DNA of 64,000 bases, taken from the NCBI GenBank assembly GCA_963794955.1, contig CAWCGF010000010.1, positions 1 to 64,000 of the forward strand, given 5' to 3'. Shown here one piece after another: positions 44,225 to 53,273 of this stretch (positions are counted from its first letter, which is position 1; each line of letters opens with the position of its first letter). Position numbers and translations under genes: made by a program. The notes beneath the pieces are model-generated. The model ran no database searches. It saw only the letters and a list, made by a program, of their open reading frames with translations, and had not been told where the DNA came from. The stretch comes from JAFDVL01 sp963794955 (GTDB taxonomy: Bacteria > Acidobacteriota > Blastocatellia > RBC074).

Positions 44225-45460
44225 TCATTCGTCGTCATCGTCATCCCAGTTGGGATACTGCTCCGGCGCTTTGCCGTGGCTTTCCAGCAATTTGGTTTTT
44301 TTGAGTTTGGGATTGCCGGGTTCGATCCGTTCCAAAACAACGTTGAATTTCCAGTTATCCCCAAAGTCAAAGAGATATTCCATCGCCTCGCCCACTTGCA
44401 GCGGCAGGTCTCCTACACAGACTTCATCGGATGATAAAATGTCTTCCATATAAGGATGCCCGACTTCGACTTTGCGTCCGAGTTGATTGCGGTAGGTGAA
44501 TTGATACAAGTGATCGTTGTCAAAATCTACGGCATCCAAAATGGCAAAACTCAAATCGTCCAATGACAGCGACGACGGAATCGCAATGCGCCGCCAGATT
44601 TTTCCCAGTGAAACTTTGAAGACAAACACGCCTTCCCGCTTGGCAGGCAGCGGTAGGATCAATGCGTTTTTCAGCGATGGAAAGTAGGGTTGCAGCGTAG
44701 ACAGCAGCGATTGCGAGGCGTTGGCTTCAAGTCCCGGCATAAAAAGCGCGTCGTCCATCCACTCGAAATATTCGTTCTGAATCAGGTGGAAAAGCGCCGC
44801 GCCGAACGGCAATTGTTGGATGCGCGTCACGTTCCATCCCTTACCTGGTTGCGGCTTGCCTGCTGTCACACGCACAAAGCCGAACAGTTCCAGCAAAGCC
44901 ACATTGTGCAGGCCGGGAAAGTAGTTCAGATAGCTGTTGTCATCGCGCTTCTGGCCAAATGTTATCGCGGGTTTTTCAAGGAATTTCTGCCAGAGCCAAG
45001 TGCATTTGATGAACGGGCCTTGCGGGTCGCGTTCGCCCAGAATTTCCTCGGTGCTGCGCACAAACCACGCTTCCAATAGCGCGACGTAGCGTTCGGCGGC
45101 ATTCAACTCCTGCCACCGCGCCATCATCTGCTCATCCAACGTCAGCACCGCGTTTTTGCCGCGCCGTTCGATACGCGACAACCCGCTGGCGCGCAGCACC
45201 AAATACAAGCCATTGATGTTTGGGAAAGATTTTTGCTGTGGGCGCTGAATCGCAATTTCTATGGGCCTGGACAAACTGGCATTGAGTTCGCCAAGGATCG
45301 CTAGCGGCAATAATTGCTTCACGCCACTGACTTGGAGTTCGTTGGACGCGGCGAATTGCAGTAACGTCCCGAAGTCGCGCAGGATCGTGCCCGGTTCGGT
45401 TTCACTAATCATCTGTTGTTGCAATGCCTGCTGCTCAGCAGGTGACAATTCTTTTTTCAT
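44225..45460 (-). CDS. pRiA4b ORF-3-like protein
   Basis: A 411-residue protein whose C-terminal part (about 275-400) matches the plasmid pRiA4b ORF-3/IS1096 TnpR-passenger family: VFVFKVSLGKIWRRIAIPSSLSLDDLSFAILDAVDFDNDHLYQF and FDFGDNWKFNVVLE. The N-terminal 250 residues are helical and of unknown type, with a winged-helix look near 150-230. The tail is very acidic (WDDDDDE). Function is unknown for the family. It starts 30 bases from the SNF2 gene on the opposite strand. Confidence 0.8.
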   Translation of the reverse strand: MKKELSPAEQQALQQQMISETEPGTILRDFGTLLQFAASNELQVSGVKQLLPLAILGELNASLSRPIEIAIQRPQQKSFPNINGLYLVLRASGLSRIERRGKNAVLTLDEQMMARWQELNAAERYVALLEAWFVRSTEEILGERDPQGPFIKCTWLWQKFLEKPAITFGQKRDDNSYLNYFPGLHNVALLELFGFVRVTAGKPQPGKGWNVTRIQQLPFGAALFHLIQNEYFEWMDDALFMPGLEANASQSLLSTLQPYFPSLKNALILPLPAKREGVFVFKVSLGKIWRRIAIPSSLSLDDLSFAILDAVDFDNDHLYQFTYRNQLGRKVEVGHPYMEDILSSDEVCVGDLPLQVGEAMEYLFDFGDNWKFNVVLERIEPGNPKLKKTKLLESHGKAPEQYPNWDDDDDE

Positions 45461-45490
45461 GCTTTACCCTCACAAAGTTTTCAATCACGC

Positions 45491-47797
45491 ATGAACGATC
45501 AACCGCCCGCATTGCCGCCGTCTGCCGCGCCTGTCAGTCCCGCCGACTGGGGCTACGTTTTTCTCAGTCACTTTCGCCAACAGAAACCCGATTTGCTCCT
45601 GGCAATGTTGCCTGCCTTGCAAGCCTGGCCAACCGATGCGGGCGTTTTGTTGTTAGTGACCCTTGCTGCGCTCGTGGATCAGCGACCGGAGCAAAGCTTA
45701 CGGTATCTGCATCGCTTCAACAAACATTTTGACCCATATTATGCCGAAGACAATTTGTTGCGCGCGATTGCCTTGGCACAGCAGGGCATCTGGACGCAGG
45801 CGTCGCAGTTGATGCAACAGATGGATCAGGCGACCCTGAATTATTCGGTCGGAGCCTTGCCGAACGGCAATGAATTGGTGTCGTGGATCAATGACTGGCT
45901 GCGGCAAATCAGCGAGCACGAATATCAACGTCGCGATGAAGAACGGATAAAGTTGTTCAGGGAAAGCGTTGCCGCGCGCCAATTGGCAACCAAGAAGACC
46001 GCGCCGAAAAAAACAATTGTGTCAAAAACGCTGCCGCCCGTCGAAACAGGTGCGCTGCCGTTGCCTCAGTACAATTTGCGCATCCCGCTCACGCTCACCT
46101 GGCCGGACAAGTTGGCTGAGCAACTTGTGCTGGGCGCTACTGAAACAGATCAAGAAGCATTTCGTTTGCGCGATGAATGGGCGCAGTTGAGCTTGTTGCA
46201 AGGCTTTGACGATCTGCTGTGCCTGTCGGCGTTGCACGGCGTCGAAACGTATTGGTATCAGGTTGAATCCGTGCGCAAAGTGCTGCGGCAATTTCGCGGG
46301 CGCGTATTGCTGGCGGATGAAGTAGGCCTCGGCAAAACGATTGAAGCCGGAATGGTGCTGAAAGAATATCTGCTGCGCGGCATGGCCGAGCGTGTGTTGA
46401 TCCTGACGCCGGCCACGTTGGTCGGACAGTGGCAGGAAGAGATGCTCACGAAGTTCGATGTCGAGTTTGCCACGACCTATGATTCTGCGGCGCGCAGCGA
46501 TGCGTCGGCCTTTTGGTCGCAGCCGCGTGTGATCGCTTCGATTGCGACGGCGCGCCGCCCGGAGCATCAGGCAGCGCTCGCCGCGCAAAACTATGACTTG
46601 GTGATTGTGGACGAAGCGCATCACCTGAAGAATCGGGCGACCGCGAATTGGAAGCTGGTCAATGCGCTCAACAAACGCTTTTTGTTGTTATTGTCCGCGA
46701 CGCCCGTGCAGAATTCGCTGATTGAACTCTATAACTTGCTGACGCTGCTAAAGCCCGGCATTTTCAAAACCGAGAAGGAATTTCGCGCCAGCTACATGAC
46801 CAGTGGCAAACCGCGCGTGCCCGCCAATCGTGACACGATGCGCGATTTGATGCGCGACGTAATGATTCGCAATACACGCTCGCTGGTGGAAGTAAAACTG
46901 CCCCCGCGCCACGCAACGACGCTCCGACTAGAGCCGAGTGGGGAAGAGGCGTCGTGCTACGCCGAACTGTCACGCCTCGTACAGGAAGCCCATAAAAGCG
47001 CAACGACACAGCAGCGATTGTCGTTGCGGCATTTGCTTTCGGCGGCGGGTTCGACCGCAGCGACTGCGGCGTTGGCGATTGGACGCTACGCCGACAAACG
47101 CAAGGTCAGTCCTGCGTGGCGCGAGTTGCAGGAACGCTACGAAGATTTGCAGGTCAATAGCAAAGAGCAGGCGCTGCTCGACCTACTGCATCGCAATGTG
47201 GACGAAAAGAAAATGGTCTTTGTGCATCACCGCGAAACGCTCTTGCGCCTGCAAACCCTCGCTGCCGACCACGGGCTGAATTGCGTGCTGTTTGAGGGCA
47301 GCATGACCGGGCCGGAAAAAGACCGCGCGATTGAATATTTTCGGGGCGAAATCCCGTTGCTGCTTTGCACGGAATCGGGCGGCGAGGGGCGCAATCTGCA
47401 ATTCTGCAATACGCTCATCAACTTCGATCTACCGTGGAATCCGATGGCGATTGAACAGCGCATCGGACGCATTCATCGCATCGGGCAAACGCGCGATGTG
47501 TTTATTTTCAACTTGGCAATGCGCGGTACGCTGGAAGAACGCGTGCTGCAAATTCTGGATGAAAAGATCAATATGTTCGAGTTGGTCGTCGGCGAAATTG
47601 ACGCCATCCTGGGCGAGATGAGCGAAGAACAGGACTTTGCCGAATTGGTCTTTGCCGCCTGGGTCGAAAACACTGATACTGAACGCGACGACGCGTTTGC
47701 CTTTTTGGGCGAACGGCTGGCCGAAGCGAAGAAAGAATATGACGACGCCAAAACGCTGGACGAAGAATTGTTCGGCGAAGAATTTGTGGCTGGATGA
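45491..47797 (+). CDS. SNF2-family DNA helicase/translocase
   Basis: A 768-residue SNF2/RapA-type ATPase. Walker A is DEVGLGKTIEAG (about 272-283), DEAHHLKNR is motif II, and motif VI is QRIGRIHRIGQT. The first 190 residues, with alanine/leucine-rich helices, are not part of the motor. Such motors move on double-stranded DNA to displace proteins. It is followed, after a 142-bp palindrome, by a zinc-ribbon protein likely to work with it. Divergent to it is a pRiA4b-like gene. Confidence 0.92.
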   Translation: MNDQPPALPPSAAPVSPADWGYVFLSHFRQQKPDLLLAMLPALQAWPTDAGVLLLVTLAALVDQRPEQSLRYLHRFNKHFDPYYAEDNLLRAIALAQQGIWTQASQLMQQMDQATLNYSVGALPNGNELVSWINDWLRQISEHEYQRRDEERIKLFRESVAARQLATKKTAPKKTIVSKTLPPVETGALPLPQYNLRIPLTLTWPDKLAEQLVLGATETDQEAFRLRDEWAQLSLLQGFDDLLCLSALHGVETYWYQVESVRKVLRQFRGRVLLADEVGLGKTIEAGMVLKEYLLRGMAERVLILTPATLVGQWQEEMLTKFDVEFATTYDSAARSDASAFWSQPRVIASIATARRPEHQAALAAQNYDLVIVDEAHHLKNRATANWKLVNALNKRFLLLLSATPVQNSLIELYNLLTLLKPGIFKTEKEFRASYMTSGKPRVPANRDTMRDLMRDVMIRNTRSLVEVKLPPRHATTLRLEPSGEEASCYAELSRLVQEAHKSATTQQRLSLRHLLSAAGSTAATAALAIGRYADKRKVSPAWRELQERYEDLQVNSKEQALLDLLHRNVDEKKMVFVHHRETLLRLQTLAADHGLNCVLFEGSMTGPEKDRAIEYFRGEIPLLLCTESGGEGRNLQFCNTLINFDLPWNPMAIEQRIGRIHRIGQTRDVFIFNLAMRGTLEERVLQILDEKINMFELVVGEIDAILGEMSEEQDFAELVFAAWVENTDTERDDAFAFLGERLAEAKKEYDDAKTLDEELFGEEFVAG

Positions 47798-47805
47798 ATT
47801 CAGGT

Positions 47806-47947
47806 CTCATCCACGAAGCCACACAAAGCGACACGAAGAAGACGAAATAGACAGGATTGACAAGATTGAATCTGTCCGAAGATTTAAGCTTGAAAATCCT
47901 GTCAATCCTGTCAAAAACTTCGTGTCGCTTCGGGCTTCGTGGATGAG
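47806..47947. repeat. 142-bp imperfect palindrome between SNF2 and zinc-ribbon genes
   Basis: The ends ctcatccacgaagcc and ggcttcgtggatgag are near-perfect inverted repeats that continue inward (gcgacacgaag with cttcgtgtcgc; gacaggattgaca with tgtcaatcctgtc). The whole interval can fold as one hairpin. It starts nine bases after the SNF2 stop and ends 14 bases before the next start. It is a probable MITE or REP-type element that may also affect mRNA. Confidence 0.85.
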
Positions 47948-47961
47948 AAAAATTTCAAACT

Positions 47962-49086
47962 ATGACAGCTCCCACAGACCGCTTTCGTCATTTCGCCGCG
48001 CGCGTGTTGGAACACGAAGGCGCTTTAGTCGAATACTTTGAGCCAGAAGGCTTGGAGGCGATGTTGCCCACTGCGCTGCAACGAAGCTTGCGCGCGCCGG
48101 AAATGACGCGCCTCGGCTTTGGGGCAGAAACGCCGCCAGAGGCTCAACGCGTTAGTTTGGAATCCGATTGGCTCGAACGCCTGGGTAGCTTACTGGACGC
48201 GCGTGGGAAGCAATTGCGTTTCGTTGCCGACGTACCATTGCCGGAATTAACCGCCGCCGAGCGGATGCTGGAACACAGCATTGAATTGCCCAATGCTGTG
48301 TATCGGTTCCTGAGCGTTAGCCCCGCATTCACACGCTATTGGCTGTTCGTGTTTCGCTATACGGCGATTTCGGATGAGAAGCGCGAGGGACTGATCCGGC
48401 TCGGCGTCAACACGGCGAATGGCAGTGCGCTGGATGCGTTTGTCAATGAACTGTGGCAGGCCGTCGTGGGAGGCGATTTGGCTGCCGCACCGGACGAGCC
48501 GTTTGATTCGCAATTGCCACCGCGCTGGGATGCAGTGAAACAACACGCCTTTCTCAAGCGCGCGTTGCCGGATCGTGTGCGGGCGCAACTGCAACCGTTT
48601 CTGCAGGGGATGCAGCGACGCTTGGATCGGGATTTGGCGCGTGTGCTGGAATACTATGACGGCTTGCGCCAAGAAGCGTTTCGCAAACGCAAAAAGCCCC
48701 ATGCCGATTCCGCCCGCGAACAATTGCGCATCGAAGCCGCCGAGCGCGAGTACCAGGCCAAGGTCGGCGACCTCAAGCAAAAATACGACTTGCGTGTGAC
48801 GCTGGAACTAACCCAGACGCTGGAATTGATTTGTCCGGTGCAACGCTTGGAACTGCTGATCAAACGACGCAAAGGCGAGCGCAAGCTGGCGCTGGATTGG
48901 AATCCGTTGGTGCGCGCGTTAGAACCGCTGCCGTGTGAATGGAGCGCAACCGCCGCCGGTGCGCGGGTAATTTGTGATGATAAATTGCATTGCGTGAGCT
49001 TGGTAGGACACGCGCCTTGTGAAGGCTGCGGCAAGGAGTATTGTCGCGCGTGTCATCTATTACGCTGCCCCAAATGCGGCAAATAG
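47962..49086 (+). CDS. Unknown protein with C-terminal zinc ribbon, partner of SNF2 gene
   Basis: A 374-residue protein with mainly helical N-terminal two thirds, a charged probable coiled coil at about 210-275 (RRLDRDLARVLEYYDGLRQEAFRKRKK to YQAKVGDLKQKYDL), and a zinc-binding tail with CEGCGKEYCRACHLLRCPKC at the end. I do not recognise a named family. It follows the SNF2 helicase in the same direction, and pairing with SNF2 motors suggests a DNA or RNA-bound accessory. No nuclease motif is visible. Confidence 0.75.
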   Translation: MTAPTDRFRHFAARVLEHEGALVEYFEPEGLEAMLPTALQRSLRAPEMTRLGFGAETPPEAQRVSLESDWLERLGSLLDARGKQLRFVADVPLPELTAAERMLEHSIELPNAVYRFLSVSPAFTRYWLFVFRYTAISDEKREGLIRLGVNTANGSALDAFVNELWQAVVGGDLAAAPDEPFDSQLPPRWDAVKQHAFLKRALPDRVRAQLQPFLQGMQRRLDRDLARVLEYYDGLRQEAFRKRKKPHADSAREQLRIEAAEREYQAKVGDLKQKYDLRVTLELTQTLELICPVQRLELLIKRRKGERKLALDWNPLVRALEPLPCEWSATAAGARVICDDKLHCVSLVGHAPCEGCGKEYCRACHLLRCPKCGK

Positions 49087-49136
49087 TTCTCTGAATAGCT
49101 GACAAAGATTTCAGCCTTTGATCAAGGGGGATAATT

Positions 49137-50690
49137 TTACGCGCTGATTTTTTCAACTGAGAAGATGGCTTGTCCCATTTGCTGGGCCGAATGCACCGAC
49201 CATTGCTGATCGTTAGGTTGCGGAAAATCTTCGCGGTAATGACCGCCGCGACTTTCCTTACGCCACAGCGCAGCTTCGGCCATGAGTTTTGCCAGTGTGG
49301 CAAAATTTCTGGTGCGTTGATTAATGTTGCTGGTGATTAATTTGGTCAATTCTAAACTGGCAGCTTCGAGATCCGTGCCACGTCGAATCAACCCAACCTT
49401 CTTCCACATCAATTCCTGCACCCGCGATTTCGTGTGCGGGTCGAGACGCCATTGATCTAAATCAAATTCGACGGGTTCAACTTCGGTTTGCTGTGGTGCG
49501 GGCAGATGGTCCGCTATCGCCGCCGCCCCCGCGCGTGCGCCGAAGACCAGGCCTTCAAGCAACGAATTACTGGCCAAACGGTTGGCACCGTGAACGCCTG
49601 TGCAACTGACTTCGCCTGCGACAAACAAGCCCGGCAACGTGGTGCGCCCATAGGTATCGCTGCGCACGCCGCCCATTACGTAATGCACGGCGGGACTGAC
49701 GGGCAACAGGTCTTTCGTTAAATCCAAGCCGTACTGCAAACAGGTCGTAAAAATTTTCGGGAAGCGGTCGCGCAGGAAGGTGGATTTCAGATGAGTCATA
49801 TCCAGATACATCCAACGCGTGCCAGTGCGTTCCATTTCGGCGACGATAGCGCGCGCGACGATGTCACGCGGCGCAAGTTCGGCGCGCTCGTCGTAATTCG
49901 CAGCAAACGCTTTGCCGTCATGATTGCGCAGGATGCCGCCTTCGCCACGTAAGGCTTCTGAAAGCAGAAAGCGCGGTGCATCGGGCAACGATAGCGCCGT
50001 CGGGTGAAATTGCACAAACTCCAAATCGCACATCATCGCCCCGGCGGCGTAGGCCATTGCCATGCCGTCGCCCGTGGCTACGCTGGGGTTCGTGGTTTGC
50101 GAAAACAATTGTCCTGCGCCGCCCGTTGCGATGACGACGGCGCGCGCGCGCATTTCGCGCAACAGACTTTCATTCGGGTCAATGTAGCGCACGCCTACGC
50201 AGCGCCCGTCTTCGACAATCGCGCTAATCGTCGCGGCGTGCGCAAGCAGTTGCAGGTTAGGCTTAGTACGTGCCTGCGCGATCATCGCGCGCACGATTTC
50301 ACGTCCCGTCGAATCGCCGCGCGCGTGCAGGATGCGGTTGCGCGAATGGGCGGCTTCGCGGGTGAAGGCGAGTCCAGCGCCTTCCCGATCAAATTGTGCG
50401 CCCCAATCAATCAATTGCGTGATGTATTTCGGGCCTTCTTCAACCAGCACGCGCACGGCTTTCTCATCGCACAATCCTGCGCCTGCGATAAGCGTGTCTT
50501 CAATGTGCAACGCGATTTCGTCATCGTCCGAGAGCGCGACCGCGACGCCGCCCTGCGCATATTCGGTGTTGGATTCGTCGAGGCGTTCTTTGGTGAGAAC
50601 AATAACACGCCCGTGATTGGCGAGTTCAATGGCTGCGCGCAACCCTGCGACGCCGGAGCCAAGAACGATGTAATCAGGAGATGGAGACAT
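49137..50690 (-). CDS. nadB: L-aspartate oxidase
   Basis: A 517-residue flavoprotein that oxidises L-aspartate to iminoaspartate, the first step of NAD synthesis. FAD-binding GSGVAGLRAAIELA is at 12-25; NTEYAQGGVAVAL, HSRNRILHARGDSTG and the catalytic region SCTGVHGANRLASNSLLEGLVFG are typical of NadB rather than succinate dehydrogenase. It is the last gene of a five-gene operon. nadA and nadC are not in the window. Confidence 0.94.
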   Translation of the reverse strand: MSPSPDYIVLGSGVAGLRAAIELANHGRVIVLTKERLDESNTEYAQGGVAVALSDDDEIALHIEDTLIAGAGLCDEKAVRVLVEEGPKYITQLIDWGAQFDREGAGLAFTREAAHSRNRILHARGDSTGREIVRAMIAQARTKPNLQLLAHAATISAIVEDGRCVGVRYIDPNESLLREMRARAVVIATGGAGQLFSQTTNPSVATGDGMAMAYAAGAMMCDLEFVQFHPTALSLPDAPRFLLSEALRGEGGILRNHDGKAFAANYDERAELAPRDIVARAIVAEMERTGTRWMYLDMTHLKSTFLRDRFPKIFTTCLQYGLDLTKDLLPVSPAVHYVMGGVRSDTYGRTTLPGLFVAGEVSCTGVHGANRLASNSLLEGLVFGARAGAAAIADHLPAPQQTEVEPVEFDLDQWRLDPHTKSRVQELMWKKVGLIRRGTDLEAASLELTKLITSNINQRTRNFATLAKLMAEAALWRKESRGGHYREDFPQPNDQQWSVHSAQQMGQAIFSVEKISA

Positions 50691-50697
50691 AAGGTGG

Positions 50698-50946
50698 TTA
50701 CAGTCCTTTGGCTAATTGGCGCGCAATGAATCGGCTTAAAATGATCAAGACAATGCCAGCGATAAGCCACACAACGCTGTTGCCGAGATTCGAGACTATT
50801 TCACTGCCGCTCTTGGAAACGAATAGAAGAAGAAGTGAATATGCTAAGCCAAGCAGCCCCATGCAAAACGTGATAAATGCAACGATTCGCACAATGAGAA
50901 TGGCGATTTTCTCGAAAGTCGAGATTTCCTGGTCGTAATTTTCCAT
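50698..50946 (-). CDS. Small two-span membrane protein
   Basis: An 82-residue protein with two hydrophobic segments (about 16-42 and 55-72) and charged ends (MENYDQEISTFEK, SRFIARQLAKGL). No family is recognised. It lies between the Uma2 gene (one-base gap) and nadB (seven-base gap), so it is real and co-expressed. Its role is unknown. Confidence 0.7.
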   Translation of the reverse strand: MENYDQEISTFEKIAILIVRIVAFITFCMGLLGLAYSLLLLFVSKSGSEIVSNLGNSVVWLIAGIVLIILSRFIARQLAKGL

Positions 50947-50947
50947 T

Positions 50948-51586
50948 TTAGATTCCTGTTAACTGGTGCACCCATTCTTTCAATTCTGACCGCCTCAAAA
51001 CCTGTGCTTGTTGCAGGAAGTCTTCAATGTTCTCTGCCGTCAATCCCGGAAAAATTGCACTGCGCTCAGCTTCCTCAATCGCACCATCGGCAAGATGGTA
51101 GAGATGCGCTGCCGTTCCGTCGAAGCGCCAGACTTCTGCCACGCCAAAGTCCGCAAACAGGGAAAGCTTGTCGAGCGAGCCGTGCGAAATATCAATTTCA
51201 ATCACCAGTTCGGGCGCAGGATCAATCGTCAAATCAATGCGCTTCTTGCCACGCATCTGTGCTGCGTGCTCGAAGTAGAAGGACGAATCTGGCTCAAAGC
51301 CACGATCAATATCCTCGCGTTTGAAGGTGGATGAGCCAACCGGATGGACGTCCATCTCCAGGGTGTCTACGAGCAAATCAACCAAACTGGCGAGGTAGCG
51401 ATTCAGCGATTCGTGTTCCGGCGTCAGGGGCATAATTTCTAAGACTCCTCGGTCATACGTGAGCCTCATACCGCTTTGCTCATCCAAATCTGCCAATAGG
51501 TTTTCATACGTTTGCCACGTAATACTGCGCAAAATTAGTGGCGAGGGCGGGACGGCTGTGAGATTGGCGTGTGTTGTAACTGACAT
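50948..51586 (-). CDS. Uma2 family (DUF820) restriction-endonuclease-fold protein
   Basis: A 212-residue Uma2 family protein with the PD-(D/E)XK-like core. The family pattern is YDRGVLEIMPLTPEHESLN, then FEPDSSFYF, and PELVIEIDISHGSLDK, which holds the E-x-D catalytic part. Such genes are abundant in cyanobacteria and other bacteria; the function is unknown. GGAGG before the ATG at 51586 fixes the start. It begins 14 bases after the rlmN stop. Confidence 0.88.
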   Translation of the reverse strand: MSVTTHANLTAVPPSPLILRSITWQTYENLLADLDEQSGMRLTYDRGVLEIMPLTPEHESLNRYLASLVDLLVDTLEMDVHPVGSSTFKREDIDRGFEPDSSFYFEHAAQMRGKKRIDLTIDPAPELVIEIDISHGSLDKLSLFADFGVAEVWRFDGTAAHLYHLADGAIEEAERSAIFPGLTAENIEDFLQQAQVLRRSELKEWVHQLTGI

Positions 51587-51600
51587 CGTATCCTCCAATC

Positions 51601-52656
51601 TTATTGAGATGCGGCCTGCGGCCTTGCCGCAAGTTGTCCACAAGCGGCTGAAATATCCTGCCCGCGCGGGCGGCGAATAAACGTGACCACGCCATTTTCA
51701 ACGAGGATATTTTGGAAGCGCAAAATGCGTGGCATTGGCGAAGAGGCAAATGGCAACTCTGGTGCAGGATTATGCGGAATCAAATTCACCATCGCGTGCA
51801 ATTGATACCGACGAATCAATTTGACGAGTCGGTTTGCATCTTCGTCGCTATCGTTCACGCCATCCAGCATCACATATTCAAAGGTGACTTTCTCGCGCCG
51901 CCCCAACGTATAATTCTGTAGCGCGGTCATCAGTTCTTCTATCCCGTAACGTTTATTCAGTGGAATCAATTTTGTGCGTTGCTCGTCGGTTGTGCCCGAA
52001 AGCGAAACAGCTAAGCGCGGGCGGACTTCTTCCTCGGCGAAAGCCATGATTTTCGGGACGATCCCTGAAGTCGAAACCGTGATGCGCTTAGGATGGATGT
52101 TCAGTCCTTTTTCATCGCAGAGCAAGCGAATCGCTTTCATCACTTCGTCATAATTCAAAAAGCTCTCACCCATGCCCATAAAAACCAGATTGGTGCGATG
52201 CGGCGCTTTTTCGCCCGCGCCATAGACTTCGTTCAGCACGATGATGACTTGCGAGACGATTTCGCCAGCGGTCATATTGCGTTTGATGCCGAGTTGCGCG
52301 GTCATACAAAACGCACAGCCGACGGCGCACCCCACCTGGCAGCTAATGCAAATCGTGTCGCGGTTCTCTTCCGGGATGAAGACGGCTTCGACTTCTTTGC
52401 CATCGCCCAGCTTGAGCAAATAACGGCGTGTGCCATCGGTCGAATAGAACACGTTGGCGATAGTGGTTTCCGTGATGCGCGCCGTTGCGTCGAGCTTGTC
52501 GCGCAGCGGTTTGGCAAGTTCGGTGATGGCGTCGAGCGTCAGGATGCGGCGGGCATATAGGGATTTATAAAGTTGCTTGCCGCGAAATGGCTTCTCGCCC
52601 AGGTCTTGCGCCAACGCAACCAGTTCAGTTTCGGTTTTTCCAAGCAGAATATTCAC
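51601..52656 (-). CDS. rlmN: 23S rRNA/tRNA adenine-C2 methyltransferase
   Basis: A 351-residue radical SAM methyltransferase that adds a methyl group to C2 of A2503 of 23S rRNA and A37 of some tRNAs. The cluster ligands are C110, C114 and C117 (CAVGCAFC). MGMGESFLNYDEV, ITVSTSGIVP and LAVSLSGTTDEQR are family segments, and the methyl-carrying C-terminal cysteine is in DISAACGQL. The length is usual. It lies 14 bases after folA. Confidence 0.95.
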   Translation of the reverse strand: MNILLGKTETELVALAQDLGEKPFRGKQLYKSLYARRILTLDAITELAKPLRDKLDATARITETTIANVFYSTDGTRRYLLKLGDGKEVEAVFIPEENRDTICISCQVGCAVGCAFCMTAQLGIKRNMTAGEIVSQVIIVLNEVYGAGEKAPHRTNLVFMGMGESFLNYDEVMKAIRLLCDEKGLNIHPKRITVSTSGIVPKIMAFAEEEVRPRLAVSLSGTTDEQRTKLIPLNKRYGIEELMTALQNYTLGRREKVTFEYVMLDGVNDSDEDANRLVKLIRRYQLHAMVNLIPHNPAPELPFASSPMPRILRFQNILVENGVVTFIRRPRGQDISAACGQLAARPQAASQ

Positions 52657-52670
52657 ACGGGGATTGTATC

Positions 52671-53189
52671 TTAGTGGACGGGAAAGCTGTAGCCAGCAGG
52701 ATTTGCTGTGAGCAATGAGAAGCTCGCGGCATATTGATTTTTCTCATCCGCTGCGACAAATTTTTCTTCGGTTCGTTGCCAACGCGCCTCATCAAAAGCA
52801 GGAAAAAACGCGTCCGCTTCCGGCGCAGCATCAACTAACGTCAAATACAAGCGCGCAGCCAGCGGCAAAGCTTGGGCATAAATCTCTGCCCCGCCAATGA
52901 TAAAGGCTTCTTGTTCGCCGCGTGATGCGGCAAGTGCAATGGCTTCGTCAAGTGAATGTACGACGAGGCAGTCTGCGGCTTGAAAGTCTGGTTGGCGCGT
53001 GATGATAATCGAAGTGCGTCCCGGCAAAGGGCGTCCGATGCTTTCATACGTCTTGCGTCCCATGATTATGTGATGCCCCATCGTGAGTTGTTTGAAGTGC
53101 TGCATATCCGCTGACAAACGCCAGGGCAAAGTGTTTTTGTATCCGATAGCGCGATTGCGCCCCATTGCGACAATGATGGAAATAAGCAT
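52671..53189 (-). CDS. folA: Dihydrofolate reductase
   Basis: A 172-residue DHFR: SIIVAMGRNRAIGYKNTLPW at the start, HHIIMGRKTYESIGRPLPGR in the cofactor region and IIGGAEIYAQAL. It regenerates tetrahydrofolate with NADPH and so serves the nearby thymidylate synthase (thyA). It is the first gene of the folA-rlmN-uma2-membrane protein-nadB operon. Confidence 0.95.
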   Translation of the reverse strand: MLISIIVAMGRNRAIGYKNTLPWRLSADMQHFKQLTMGHHIIMGRKTYESIGRPLPGRTSIIITRQPDFQAADCLVVHSLDEAIALAASRGEQEAFIIGGAEIYAQALPLAARLYLTLVDAAPEADAFFPAFDEARWQRTEEKFVAADEKNQYAASFSLLTANPAGYSFPVH

Positions 53190-53273
53190 TCTTAGTTGCC
53201 AATTGACCGTTGATAATTGATAGTTACTGCTTCACTACAGTAGCTTAGCATTTTGCGCCGATAGGAAAAATTG

